NCBI GenBank assembly: GCA_040226215.1
Contig: JAVKFF010000152.1
Coordinates: 1-64,000 of the forward strand
DNA length: 64,000 nt
From: JAVKFF01 sp040226215
GTDB lineage: Bacteria; Pseudomonadota; Alphaproteobacteria; DSM-16000; Inquilinaceae
Reading direction: 5' to 3'
Shown: positions 25,917-34,636 of the stretch, in pieces
Layout of the letters: every line of letters starts with the position of its first letter
Numbering within the stretch: position 1 is the first letter of the stretch
Notes under the pieces: generated by a model
What the model saw: the letters and a program-made list of their open reading frames with translations, nothing else
Databases searched by the model: none
What the model was told of the DNA's origin: nothing
Made by a program: the position numbers and the translations under genes

Positions 25917-26720
25917 TCAATCGAAGGTCTTCAACTCCCGCGCCGCTTCTCGGTCGTAGCCGCGGCTCGCCTCCAGCAGCTGACTCGTATAGGGATGGCT
26001 GGTGCGTCCCTCCATCAAGGCCTCGACCCCCATCTCCTCGACGATGCGCCCGCGGTTCATCACCACGAGCTGGTCGCACATCTGGCTGACCACCGCGAGG
26101 TTGTGGGTGACCAGCACGTAGGTGAGGCCCCGGTCCCGGCGCAGCGAATCGAGCAGGTTGAGGATTTCCGCCTGCACCGACACGTCGAGGGAGGAGGTCG
26201 GCTCGTCGAGCAGCAGGATCTTCGGTTCCAGGATCAGCGCCCGGGCGATCGCCACGCGCTGGCGCTGGCCGCCCGAGATCTGGTGCGGGTAGCGGAAGCG
26301 GAAGCTGGAATCGAGGCCGACTTCCCGCAAGACCCTCTCGATGCGCTCGCCGCGACCGCCGATGCCGTGGATGTAGAGCGGCTCGCCCAGCGTCGAATCT
26401 ATGGTCCGCTTGGGGTGCAGCGAGCCGTAGGGATCCTGGAACACCATCTGCAGCAGGCGGTAGAAGGCGCGCCGGCCGATATGCGTGCGATCGCGGCCAT
26501 CGATGGTGACGTCGCCCGTCCAGTCCAGGTTCAGCCCGCTCAGCGCCCGCAGGATCGTCGACTTGCCAGAGCCGCTTTCGCCGACGATGCCGAAGCAGGT
26601 GCCGGCCGGCACGTCGAAGTCGATGCCGCGCACCGCCTGTACCGCGTCCGCGCCGTGGCCGAAGGTGATGGTGAGGTTGCGCGCCGAGATGATCGACGGC
26701 TGGCCGCCGTTCGCGCTCAT
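25917..26720 (-). CDS. Peptide ABC transporter ATP-binding protein (OppF/DppF-like)
   Basis: 267-residue nucleotide-binding subunit. Walker A GESGSGKSTILRALSG, Q loop VFQDPYGSLHPKRT, signature SGGQRQRVAIARAL, Walker B LLLDEPTSSLD and switch His in VTHNLAVV are all present. It is shorter than canonical OppF because the C-terminal oligopeptide extension is missing. Last gene of a five-gene leftward operon; it overlaps the preceding ATPase gene by four bases. Confidence 0.93.
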   Translation of the reverse strand: MSANGGQPSIISARNLTITFGHGADAVQAVRGIDFDVPAGTCFGIVGESGSGKSTILRALSGLNLDWTGDVTIDGRDRTHIGRRAFYRLLQMVFQDPYGSLHPKRTIDSTLGEPLYIHGIGGRGERIERVLREVGLDSSFRFRYPHQISGGQRQRVAIARALILEPKILLLDEPTSSLDVSVQAEILNLLDSLRRDRGLTYVLVTHNLAVVSQMCDQLVVMNRGRIVEEMGVEALMEGRTSHPYTSQLLEASRGYDREAARELKTFD

Positions 26721-27592
26721 GTTCCCGCCCCGTCGTCGACGATGGTCTCGCCTGTCAACCAGGACGGGTCGCGGGTCAGGGTCGCCAGACGTTCCTGCCT
26801 GGCCTCCACCCGTGGCAGGGCGTCGAGCAGGCCACGGGTATAGGGATGGCGCGCCTGGTGCAGGCGCGCCGCGCGGCAGATCTCCACCACCCGCCCGGCA
26901 TACATGATCAGGATGCGGTCGCAGAAGGAGGCCACGAGGTTGAGGTCGTGGGAGATGAAGATCAGGCCCATGCCCCGCTCGCTGACCAGGTCGTCGAGGA
27001 TGCCGAGCACCTGCATCTGCACGGTGACGTCGAGCGCCGACGTGGGCTCGTCGGCGATCATCAGCCGGGGGTTGGAGACCAGCATCATGGCGATCATCGC
27101 CCGCTGGCCCATGCCGCCCGAAAGCTCGTGCGGATAGGCCCGGTAGACGCGCTCGGGCTCACGGATGCGCACCGCTTCCAGCATCTCGATGGCGCGCCGC
27201 CGGGCCGCGCCGCGGCCGGAGGCGTGGTGGATGCGGAAGGCCTCGGCGATCTGCTCGCCCACGCGCATCACCGGGTTGAGCGAGAATTTCGGGTCCTGCA
27301 TCACCATGGTCAGCTGGTCGCCCCGCAGGGAGCGCTTCTGGCGCTCGGACATGGCGTTCATGTCGCGGCCGTCGAAGACCAAGCGCTTCGCCGTGACCTC
27401 GCCCGGCGGCCGGATCAGCCCCATGATGGCCCGGCCGGTCGTCGACTTGCCGGAGCCCGATTCCCCGACGATGCCCAGCTTCTCCCGCCCCAGCGTGAAG
27501 CTGACCCCGCGCACCGCCTCCACCCAGCCCTTGTGGCTGGGATAGCGCACGTTCAGGTCCTCGACCTCCAGCAGCGGGCGCGTCCCGGCCAT
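26717..27592 (-). CDS. Peptide ABC transporter ATP-binding protein (OppD/DppD-like)
   Basis: 291 residues. Walker A GESGSGKSTTGRAIMG, Q loop VMQDPKFSLNPVMRVGEQ, signature LSGGMGQRAMIAMML, Walker B MIADEPTSALDVTVQ and FISHDLNLV are present. The C-terminal oligo/dipeptide extension with its Pro and Cys cluster is absent, as in the partner ATPase. It forms a heterodimer with the neighbouring OppF-like protein and energises the two permeases encoded just upstream. Confidence 0.93.
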   Translation of the reverse strand: MAGTRPLLEVEDLNVRYPSHKGWVEAVRGVSFTLGREKLGIVGESGSGKSTTGRAIMGLIRPPGEVTAKRLVFDGRDMNAMSERQKRSLRGDQLTMVMQDPKFSLNPVMRVGEQIAEAFRIHHASGRGAARRRAIEMLEAVRIREPERVYRAYPHELSGGMGQRAMIAMMLVSNPRLMIADEPTSALDVTVQMQVLGILDDLVSERGMGLIFISHDLNLVASFCDRILIMYAGRVVEICRAARLHQARHPYTRGLLDALPRVEARQERLATLTRDPSWLTGETIVDDGAGT

Positions 27593-27596
27593 CGCC

Positions 27597-28529
27597 TCAG
27601 CGCGCCTTGGGGTCGAGAACGTCGCGCAGCCCGTCGCCCAGCAGGTTGAAGCCGAGGCTGACCACGAAGATGGCGATGCCCGGCACGGTGGCGACCCACC
27701 ACTGGTCGAGGATGAACTGCCGGCCGGTCGAAATCATCGCCCCCCATTCCGGTGCCGGCGGCTGGGCGCCCAGGCCGAGAAAGCCGAGGCCGGCGGCGGT
27801 CAGGATGATCCCGGCCATGTCGAGGGTCACCCGCACGATGATCGAGGGCAGGCACAGTGGCACGATGTGGAACAGGACGATCCGGCCGCGCGAGGCGCCC
27901 TGCAGGCGCACCGCGGCGATGAAGTCCGAGCGCCGGAAGGTCAGCGTTTCCGCCCGTGCCACCCGCGCATAGGCGGGCCATGCGGTGATGGCGATGGCGA
28001 TGACCGCGTTGTCGATGCCGGGGCCGAGCGCGGCGACGAAGGCGAGCGCCAGGATCAGCTTGGGGAAGGCCAGGAAGATGTCGGTGATGCGCATCAGCAC
28101 GATGTCGACGATGCCGCCGAAATAGCCCGCGACCGTGCCGACGATGAGCCCTACGGGTGCGGCGATGATGGCGGTCAGCGCGACGATGTAGAGCGTGATG
28201 CGCGCGCCGTGGAAGATGCGGCTCAGGATGTCGCGGCCGAGCTCGTCTGTGCCGGCGAAATGCTCCCAGCTTGGCGGCAGCAGGCGCTGGCCCAGGTTCT
28301 GCGCGAAGGGATCGTAGGGCGCGATCCACGGCGCGAAAGCCGCCAGCAGCGCCAGCACGATGACGATGCCCAGCCCGATCAGCGCCAGCCTGTTGCGCGC
28401 GAAGCTGCGCCAGCCGAGATAGAAGCGGCCGAGGAAGGCCTGGGTGGCGCTTTTCGGCACGTCGGCGAGCAGCCAGTCGCGCCAGCCGCCGCGTGGCCCG
28501 GGGGGCGTTGTTGCCGGGGTGTCGGTCAT
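27597..28529 (-). CDS. Peptide ABC transporter permease (OppC/DppC-like)
   Basis: 310 residues from ATG 28529, which overlaps the OppB-like stop by four bases. The N-terminal cytoplasmic stretch and first helix (FARNRLALIGLGIVIVLALL) and the motif APYDPFAQNLGQRLLPPSWE are typical of OppC; the EAA loop is AVRLQGASRGRIVLFHIVPL. Six membrane segments can be placed. It pairs with the OppB-like permease to form the channel. Confidence 0.93.
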   Translation of the reverse strand: MTDTPATTPPGPRGGWRDWLLADVPKSATQAFLGRFYLGWRSFARNRLALIGLGIVIVLALLAAFAPWIAPYDPFAQNLGQRLLPPSWEHFAGTDELGRDILSRIFHGARITLYIVALTAIIAAPVGLIVGTVAGYFGGIVDIVLMRITDIFLAFPKLILALAFVAALGPGIDNAVIAIAITAWPAYARVARAETLTFRRSDFIAAVRLQGASRGRIVLFHIVPLCLPSIIVRVTLDMAGIILTAAGLGFLGLGAQPPAPEWGAMISTGRQFILDQWWVATVPGIAIFVVSLGFNLLGDGLRDVLDPKAR

Positions 28530-29617
28530 GCCTGGCGCGCCCGCGGGTCGACGACGCGATAGAGCACGTCGGAGATCAGGTTGACGCCGACGAAAACCAT
28601 GCCGACGACGATGGTGCCGCCCAGCACCGCGTTCATGTCGGCGGCCAGCAGCGCGTTGGTGATGTAGAGCCCGAGCCCGCGCCAGGCGAAGACCGTCTCG
28701 GTCAAGACCGAGCCCTCCAGCAGGCTGGCATAGGACAGCGCCACCACGGTGATCAGCGGCACGGCGATGTTGCCGAGCGCGTGGCGCCAGACGATGCGCC
28801 GCTCCGAGACGCCCTTGACCCGCGCGGTGGTGACGTATTCCTGGCTCAGCTGCTCGATCATTAGGCTGCGCGTCATCCGGCTGATATAGGCGAGGCTGAA
28901 ATAGCCGAGCAGCGTCGCCGGCAGGATCAGGTGGCTGAGCGCGTTGCGGAAAACCTGCCAGTTGCCGGCGATGGCGGAGTCGATCAGCAGCACGCCGGTC
29001 ACATCGTCGACCATGCCGTCGAATATAAAGTCGACCCGGCCGGGACCGGAGACCCAGCCGAGATTGGCGTAGAAGATCAGCAGCCCGACCAGGCCGAGCC
29101 AGAAGATCGGCACCGAGTAGCCGACGAGACCGATGACGCGGACCACCTGGTCGGGCCAGCGGTTCTGGTAGTAGGCGGCCGTCACGCCCATCGGCACGCC
29201 GAAGACGATGCCGATCAGCACGCCCAGCGTGGCCAGTTCCAGGGTCGCCGGAAAGACCCGGGCGATATCCTCCATGACCGGGTTGGAGGTCAGCACGCTC
29301 TCGCCGAAATCGCCCTGCAGCACGTCGCCGACATAGATCGCGAACTGCTGCCAGACCGGCAGGTCGAGGCCGAGCTCCTCGTAGACCCGGTCGTAGACGC
29401 TTTGCGGCGCCCGGTCGCCGACCATGGCCAGGACCGGATCGACGGGCACGATGCGGCCGATCACGAAGGTGATGAACAGCAGGCCCAGAAAGGTGAAGGC
29501 GAGCGAGACGACCAGCCGGGAGACCGGCGCGCCCCACCGCCGCCAGACCGTTGGTCCGCCGACGGTGGTGGTCGCGACGACTCCCTTATCCCCGTCACCG
29601 GCGGGGGATTGGGTCAT
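28526..29617 (-). CDS. Peptide ABC transporter permease (OppB/DppB-like)
   Basis: 363 residues. First helix LVVSLAFTFLGLLFITFVIG, then the OppB-type insert beginning YEELGLDLPVWQQFAIYVGD and GDFGESVLTSNPV. The EAA loop is TTARVKGVSERRIVWRHAL. Six TM helices are expected. The N-terminal 28 residues are longer than usual and hydrophilic; a later start cannot be excluded. It follows the binding-protein gene after three bases. Confidence 0.92.
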   Translation of the reverse strand: MTQSPAGDGDKGVVATTTVGGPTVWRRWGAPVSRLVVSLAFTFLGLLFITFVIGRIVPVDPVLAMVGDRAPQSVYDRVYEELGLDLPVWQQFAIYVGDVLQGDFGESVLTSNPVMEDIARVFPATLELATLGVLIGIVFGVPMGVTAAYYQNRWPDQVVRVIGLVGYSVPIFWLGLVGLLIFYANLGWVSGPGRVDFIFDGMVDDVTGVLLIDSAIAGNWQVFRNALSHLILPATLLGYFSLAYISRMTRSLMIEQLSQEYVTTARVKGVSERRIVWRHALGNIAVPLITVVALSYASLLEGSVLTETVFAWRGLGLYITNALLAADMNAVLGGTIVVGMVFVGVNLISDVLYRVVDPRARQA

Positions 29618-29620
29618 GCA

Positions 29621-31207
29621 CTATCCCTTGCTGACGCCCGCATACCACGTGGTGTCCGAGGTCGGACCCATGCGGAAGTTCTCGACATGCGTGCGCACCG
29701 CAGCCGTGTCGATCTGCTGGAACATCATCACGAAGGGCGAGTCCGCCTGCCAGGCCTCGATCAGTTCGGCATAGCCGGCCGCGCGCGCCTCGCTGTCGGT
29801 CTCCAGCACCAGGTCGAGGGCCATCTGGCTCAGCGCCTCGTTCTGCCAGCTGTTGCGCCAGGCGAGCGGGTTGGAGGCCGCGTCGGCCGCGTTGTCGAGA
29901 TTGACAACGAAGCTGTTGTTGGAGGCGGGGTCGAAATAATCCACCGCCCAGGTGCCGAGATAGATGTCGTGCTCCCGGGCGCGGTAGACGCCGAGCGCCG
30001 TGCGCGCATCCGACGGGATGATCTCGAGGTTGATGTTGACCTCGGCCAGGGCTGCCTGGATCGCCTGGGCGGTGTCCATGCGCTCCTGCCGCGTGGCCAC
30101 GTTGACCGACAGGTCGAAGCCGTCGGCATAGCCAGCCTCCGCCAGCAGCTCGCGCGCCCGCTCGGGATCGTAGCTGTAGGGCTGGCTGTCGACGAAGCCG
30201 AAGATGCCCTGCGGCAGGAAGGTCTGGTTGACGATCCACTGGTCGCGCAGGAACGAGTTCACGATGTCCTCATAGGGCACCAGGTACTTCATCGCCTCGC
30301 GCACCCGCGGATCGGCGAAGTACTCGTTGGCGACGTTCAGCCCGAGATAGAGCTGGGTCGAACGTGGTGCCTGGACGAGTTCGATGTCCGGGTTCTGGCG
30401 CAAGGGCTCCAGCTGGTCGGAGGACAGGTTGCGGGCGATGTCGACGTCGCCCTGCTCGAGCAGCAGGCGCTGGGTCGAGCTTTCCGCCACATAGCGCCAG
30501 ATCAGCCGCGACAGGATGGCGTCGCCGGCCCAGTAGCCGTCGTGCCGGCTCATCACGATCTGCTCGTTGGGCACCATGCGGTCGAGCACGAAGGCGCCGG
30601 AGCCGGCGGCGTTGGTGTCCAGCCAGCCATTGCCCCAGTCGCCGTCGGCCTCGTGGCTGGCGACCAGCTCGCTGTCGAGGATGGAGAAGTTGGCGCCCGA
30701 CAGCACCGCGAGCACGTAGGACGGCGCGTAGCTGTCGCCCACCGTCATCTCGAAGGTGGTGTCGTCGATCGCCACCAGCGTTTCGGCCATGTTGTTCTCG
30801 TCGAAGCCGAGATCGCGGATCAGGAAGGACGGGCCGAGGTCGAGGGCGACCAGGCGCTGGAAGGAGTACGCCACATCGTCCGCCGTGAACTCGTTGCCCG
30901 AGGCGAAGGTGACGTCGTCGCGCAGGGTGAAGGTGTAGGTCAGGCCGTCATCGGAGACATCCCAGCTTTCCGCCAGCCAGGGCGAGACATCGGCCGGGTT
31001 GTCGATGTTGGCGCGCACCAGCGTGTCGTAGACGTTGGCCGCCACCTCGAAGGTGGAGATCTCGTACATCTCCGCCGGATCCAGCGAGATGATATCGTCG
31101 AACCGCCAGGCCTGGACGAGCGTGTCGTCGGGAATCTGGGCAATTGCGGCGGTCGAGAGACAGGCGAGGCTCAGACCGAGCGCGGTCGAGCGGAGAAGCA
31201 TCGTCAT
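29621..31207 (-). CDS. Peptide ABC transporter substrate-binding protein (family 5)
   Basis: 528 residues with a Sec signal peptide MTMLLRSTALGLSLACLSTA (cleavage about AIAQ). Family-5 landmarks: LVQAWRFDDIISLDPAEMYE, the DGLTYTFTLRDDVTFASGNE segment, and FDLSVNVATRQERMDTAQAI towards the C-terminus. Captures peptides or related solutes in the periplasm. First gene of the importer operon; start at 31207 is favoured by AGGGAG nine bases upstream, ATG 31201 being the alternative. Divergent from an M20 amidohydrolase that may process the imported solute. Confidence 0.93.
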   Translation of the reverse strand: MTMLLRSTALGLSLACLSTAAIAQIPDDTLVQAWRFDDIISLDPAEMYEISTFEVAANVYDTLVRANIDNPADVSPWLAESWDVSDDGLTYTFTLRDDVTFASGNEFTADDVAYSFQRLVALDLGPSFLIRDLGFDENNMAETLVAIDDTTFEMTVGDSYAPSYVLAVLSGANFSILDSELVASHEADGDWGNGWLDTNAAGSGAFVLDRMVPNEQIVMSRHDGYWAGDAILSRLIWRYVAESSTQRLLLEQGDVDIARNLSSDQLEPLRQNPDIELVQAPRSTQLYLGLNVANEYFADPRVREAMKYLVPYEDIVNSFLRDQWIVNQTFLPQGIFGFVDSQPYSYDPERARELLAEAGYADGFDLSVNVATRQERMDTAQAIQAALAEVNINLEIIPSDARTALGVYRAREHDIYLGTWAVDYFDPASNNSFVVNLDNAADAASNPLAWRNSWQNEALSQMALDLVLETDSEARAAGYAELIEAWQADSPFVMMFQQIDTAAVRTHVENFRMGPTSDTTWYAGVSKG

Positions 31208-31405
31208 TCCGAATGACTCCCTGTTGGTATCCTTGGGCGTAGACCGGAAATTGCGGTGGTCGACACCGGGTCCGCTGAGACGAGCACCGGTTTGGATCGA
31301 CCGTCAAGACGGTTTTGCAATCGCCTTGCAATTGTGCATTGTGGAGCGGGTCCGGACGCTGGCGTCCCGGCCCATCCCACACGCCCCGCAGCAAGAGCAG
31401 CGTTC
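31208..31405. promoter_or_regulatory. Divergent promoter region with TTGCAA direct repeats
   Basis: 198 bases between the binding-protein gene and the M20 gene. TTGCAA occurs at 31315-31320 and again at 31326-31331, 11 bases apart (one helical turn), in a locally AT-richer stretch that ends in TGCATTG. This spacing fits a regulator bound in tandem on one DNA face, but no specific family is recognised. Confidence 0.35.
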
Positions 31406-32692
31406 ATGCCCGCGACCGCCATCGACCTCATCCACCGCCTGGTCGAGGACCGCAGGGAGGAAATCGTCGCGCTGACGCAGGCCCTGGTCCGCATCCCCAC
31501 GATCAACCCGCCCGGCGACGCCTATGTGCCCTGCGCGGAACTGCTGGGCGACCGCTTGAAGACGCGCGGCTTTGCCGTCGAATACGTCCGTGGCCTGGAC
31601 AGCCCCGGCGACACCGACGCCTATCCGCGCACCAATGTGATCGCGCGCTGGGAGTCCGGCCTGCCTGGCCCCTGCGTGCACTTCAATGGCCATATCGACG
31701 TGGTCGAGGTCGGGCCGGGCTGGACCACCGACCCCTTCGGCGGCGAGATCCGGGACGGCAAGGTCTTCGGTCGCGGCACCTGCGACATGAAGGGCGGCAT
31801 CGCCGCCGCCGTGGTGGCCGTGGAGGCGTTGATCGACGCGGATGTGCCGCTCGCCGGCGCGATCGAGATCTCCGGCACCGTCGACGAGGAGACCGGCGGC
31901 TATGGCGGGGTCGCCTATCTGGCGAAGCGGGGCTACTTCTCCCGGCCGCGGGTCGATCACGTGATCATCCCGGAGCCGTTGAACGTGGACCGCGTCTGCC
32001 TCGGCCATCGCGGCGTCTGGTGGGCGGAAGTCACCACCCACGGCCGCATCGCCCACGGCTCCATGCCCTTTCTGGGCGACAGCGCCATCCGGCACATGAC
32101 GGCCTTCCTGGAAAAGCTGGAGCACGAGCTCTACCCGAAGCTGGAGAAGAAGACGACGGCGATGCCCGTGGTGCCGGCCGGCGCCCGGCAGTCGACGCTC
32201 AACATCAACTCGCTGCATGGCGGGCTTGGCGAGGGTCATGCGGGCTTCCCCTCCGCGGTGGTGGCGCACAACTGCCGCACCGTGCTCGATCGGCGCTATC
32301 TGATCGAGGAAAGCTATGACGAGGTCAGGGGCGAGATCGTCGACCTGCTGGAGGCGCTGAAGCGCCAGCGCAACGATTTCCGCTACGACCTCAAGGAGCT
32401 GTTCCACGTGCCGCCGACCTTGACTTCCGCCGACCAGCCGGTGGTCAAGGCCCTGGCGCGGGAGATCGAGCGGCTGTTCGGACGGCCGGCCGAGTTCATC
32501 TGCTCACCGGGCACCTACGACCAGAAGCACGTGGTGCGCATCGGCAACCTTCAGGACTGCGTCGCCTACGGCCCCGGCATCCTGGACCTCGCCCACCAGC
32601 CCGACGAATACGTCGCCATCTACGACCTCGTGCAGTCGACCAAGGTGATGGCGGTCGCGGCCCATCATCTGCTGACGGGCGCGGTGGACTGA
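31406..32692 (+). CDS. M20 family amidohydrolase (ArgE/DapE-like)
   Basis: 428 residues from ATG 31406. Di-zinc peptidase/deacylase fold: first metal ligands in VHFNGHIDVVEVGPGWTTDP, the bridging Asp in GRGTCDMKGGIAAAV, catalytic Glu pair in GTVDEETGGYGG, and later ligand in VDHVIIPEPLNVDR. The dimerisation lid is present (HGRIAHGSMPFLGDSAIRHM). DapE, ArgE and ring-opening deacylases share this pattern, so the substrate is open. Its divergent position to the peptide importer suggests hydrolysis of an imported N-acyl or peptide compound. The 3' end overlaps the convergent AcnX small-subunit gene by 28 bases. Confidence 0.9.
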   Translation: MPATAIDLIHRLVEDRREEIVALTQALVRIPTINPPGDAYVPCAELLGDRLKTRGFAVEYVRGLDSPGDTDAYPRTNVIARWESGLPGPCVHFNGHIDVVEVGPGWTTDPFGGEIRDGKVFGRGTCDMKGGIAAAVVAVEALIDADVPLAGAIEISGTVDEETGGYGGVAYLAKRGYFSRPRVDHVIIPEPLNVDRVCLGHRGVWWAEVTTHGRIAHGSMPFLGDSAIRHMTAFLEKLEHELYPKLEKKTTAMPVVPAGARQSTLNINSLHGGLGEGHAGFPSAVVAHNCRTVLDRRYLIEESYDEVRGEIVDLLEALKRQRNDFRYDLKELFHVPPTLTSADQPVVKALAREIERLFGRPAEFICSPGTYDQKHVVRIGNLQDCVAYGPGILDLAHQPDEYVAIYDLVQSTKVMAVAAHHLLTGAVD

Positions 32693-33126
32693 TCCCGCGG
32701 GAGACCGGCCGGTTCGCGCGGCACCATCCGCACCCCGGCCGCGTCGGCGCTGACGGCCAGTAGCGGCGCGCCCAGGAAGGCGGCCCAGCCCGCTTCGGGC
32801 AACAGCACCACGGGGCAGTGTCGGCCGTAGAGCATCGCCGCCACCAGCGCGCCGGTAACGACGATGCCATCGGCCGCTCCCAGCACGATGGCCGCGGGCG
32901 CGGTGCCGCGCCGGATCGCCTCGGCCAGCACCGAGCTGCCGGAGGACGACCCCCGTCCCCGCGCCAGGAACAGCACACAGCCCTCAAGCCTGCGCCCGTG
33001 GTCCGGGTGATGCCGGTCGATCACGCACCCGGTCGCGGCGTCGAAGCCGCCCCAGAAGCTGAGCGGCTCGGCCAGCGCCAGCGGCCTCCCCTCGCCCTCG
33101 CCGGCGACCAGAATGCGGGGGGTCAT
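32665..33126 (-). CDS. Aconitase-X small (swivel) subunit
   Basis: 153 residues (former DUF126). The swivel domain carries the serine-rich loop RGRGSSSGSSVLAEAIRRGT followed by AAIVLGAADGIVVTGALVA. Start ATG 33126 overlaps the large-subunit stop by four bases, so the two are co-translated. AcnX two-subunit enzymes include bacterial cis-3-hydroxy-L-proline dehydratase and archaeal phosphomevalonate dehydratase; the first fits a proteobacterium better. The C-terminus is convergent with and overlaps the M20 gene. Confidence 0.88.
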   Translation of the reverse strand: MTPRILVAGEGEGRPLALAEPLSFWGGFDAATGCVIDRHHPDHGRRLEGCVLFLARGRGSSSGSSVLAEAIRRGTAPAAIVLGAADGIVVTGALVAAMLYGRHCPVVLLPEAGWAAFLGAPLLAVSADAAGVRMVPREPAGLPRDQSTAPVSR

Positions 33127-34364
33127 GCGCGCACGAAGCGCCCGGCCCGCGCCGAGGCGATGCAGTCGGCCAGCGAGCCGAAGGCGACGTCGATGCCGAG
33201 ATTGCCCGGCGCGTACCAGGCCCACTTGCCGGAGTTGGTCATCATCGGTCCGGCGGCCTCAGCCATCACCGGACCGAGATAGGTGCAGGTGTCGACGACG
33301 AGGGAAACACCACCTGAAGCGAGATCTGAAAGCCAGCCGTTTTTCTCTATTTTCTCAACGATATCCCGGCTTGTATTCACGTAGATAGGCACCTTGGCGC
33401 GCGGACCGGCGATCAAGTTCATCAATGTTGAAAACTCTGCTTCCGAATAGTGCGGCGTGCCGAGGCTGACGGCCGTGATCGGCGTGCCCGGCGCCACCTG
33501 GGAAAGCCGGTCGACGGCGGCGCGCAGTTCGCTGCCGGTGACCGGCTCGCGCTCGATGTCCGTCCGGCCGCGCAGCGCCGACTCCAGGTCCGGCGCCTCG
33601 GGTGTCAGCCCGACCGCGTGGAACAATGCCACCGATCCCGCCGAGGCGGCGGTTGCACCGAGCGCCTTCAGGTCCGCCTCGGTCAGGTCGCCCGGCAGGC
33701 CGGTGATCGCCGGGATGCGCTCGCCCGTCCGGCTGCCCACCACCGCGCCAACCGCGACGGCGAGCAGGTTGCGGTCCCAGTCTTCCGGTGCGTCGACGAG
33801 GTCGAAGACGACGCCCGCACCCCGGTTCTCCGCGAGATGCAGCCCCGTTGCCGGGGCCAGGCCGGTCAGCGCGCAGGCCAGATCGACGAAGTCGCCATAG
33901 CGCTCGGTCCGCGCGCCGATGACGGAGTTGGCGAAGACGATGGCGTTCGACTCGCCCCAGGCGATCTGCTCGCCGAAGCGCGGCCGGAAAATGGTCTGAT
34001 AGGGCGCGCAGGTGAAGGTGGGCAGGCAGCCCAGCGCCTCATGCGCGTGCATCAGCGCCTCGCCGTCGCGGCGCAGTCCTGCCTCGCCCCGGAAATGCTC
34101 TGGATGGATCAGGTCGATCGACCCCACATTCAGCGTCGTCGGCACCGCCACCCGGCCGCCCAGGTCGACGAAGCGGCGGACGAAGTCGAGGCTGACCTGG
34201 CCGTGGTAGAGGCAGCCGTCGATATGGGCGCCGGCGATGGCGAGCAGGCGTTCCGCTCCCACCGCCTCGGCGTAGCGCTCAAGCAGCCCGAAGGCGAGCG
34301 CCGCCGCCTCGCCCCGGGCGCCGTCCCTGACCGCCTTCTGGGTGTCATCTGGCCGGAGAGTCAT
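33123..34364 (-). CDS. Aconitase-X large (catalytic) subunit, putative cis-3-hydroxy-L-proline dehydratase
   Basis: 413 residues (former DUF521). Family landmarks: HIDGCLYHGQVSLDFVRRFV, VPTTLNVGSIDLIHPEHFRG, CAPYQTIFRPRFGEQIAWGE, SNAIVFANSVIGARTERYGD, VSLVVDTCTYLGPV and TNSGKWAWYAPGN. Conserved Cys in TCTYLG and TCAPY are candidate Fe-S ligands. Expected reaction: dehydration of cis-3-hydroxyproline to a pyrroline carboxylate; substrate inferred from the family only. A TRAP transporter gene set lies upstream in the same direction. Between about 33300 and 33440 the gene has visibly lower GC and unusual codons compared with the rest. Confidence 0.85.
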   Translation of the reverse strand: MTLRPDDTQKAVRDGARGEAAALAFGLLERYAEAVGAERLLAIAGAHIDGCLYHGQVSLDFVRRFVDLGGRVAVPTTLNVGSIDLIHPEHFRGEAGLRRDGEALMHAHEALGCLPTFTCAPYQTIFRPRFGEQIAWGESNAIVFANSVIGARTERYGDFVDLACALTGLAPATGLHLAENRGAGVVFDLVDAPEDWDRNLLAVAVGAVVGSRTGERIPAITGLPGDLTEADLKALGATAASAGSVALFHAVGLTPEAPDLESALRGRTDIEREPVTGSELRAAVDRLSQVAPGTPITAVSLGTPHYSEAEFSTLMNLIAGPRAKVPIYVNTSRDIVEKIEKNGWLSDLASGGVSLVVDTCTYLGPVMAEAAGPMMTNSGKWAWYAPGNLGIDVAFGSLADCIASARAGRFVRA

Positions 34365-34636
34365 GACCGCAGCCTCCGGCGCCGCAACGACCGCGTCAAG
34401 CGCGCTGGCCGGGCGGCAGAGATCGGAGGTCGGATTTCAGACATCGGATCGCAGTCGCCACACAACTAATTGAATTCAAGCCACTTCTCTTGTCATCCCC
34501 GCGAAAGCGGGGATCCAGGGGTCCGGGCAACCTGCCGCCTCACCCTGGATCCCCAATCAAGTTGGGGATGACGAATGCTGTTTAGATTCAATCCGCTGTC
34601 CCGGGACGCGGCCGCGCCCCGGGATCTGCCGCCCCC
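34365..34636. other. 272-base gap between the AcnX genes and dctP-like gene
   Basis: Apart from the double-hairpin repeat at 34492-34572, I see only an AT-richer patch near 34460-34490 (including TAATTGAATTCAA) that may be the promoter of the AcnX genes. No reading frame in the gap looks coding. Confidence 0.4.
34492..34572. repeat. Dispersed double-hairpin repeat, copy 1
   Basis: 81-base element bounded by GTCATCCCC and GGGGATGAC. The left half folds as ATCCCCGC-GAAA-GCGGGGAT (8-bp stem, GAAA loop), the right half as ATCCCCAA-TCAAG-TTGGGGAT, with inverted CCAGGG and CCCTGG just inside. A second copy with diverged stems but the same design is at 59800-59879. This is the layout of REP/MITE-like intergenic repeats common in alphaproteobacteria. 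Confidence 0.8.

Noticed and set aside
28931..31216. Plus-strand open frame of about 760 codons across the binding-protein gene
   Set aside because: Antisense to clear family-5 binding protein and permease genes, with no recognisable motif or ribosome site.
34492..34572. CRISPR-like or terminator interpretation of the hairpin repeat
   Set aside because: Only one double unit per site with no spacers; and a structured relative at 59.8 kb shows it is a dispersed element, although it could incidentally end transcription.
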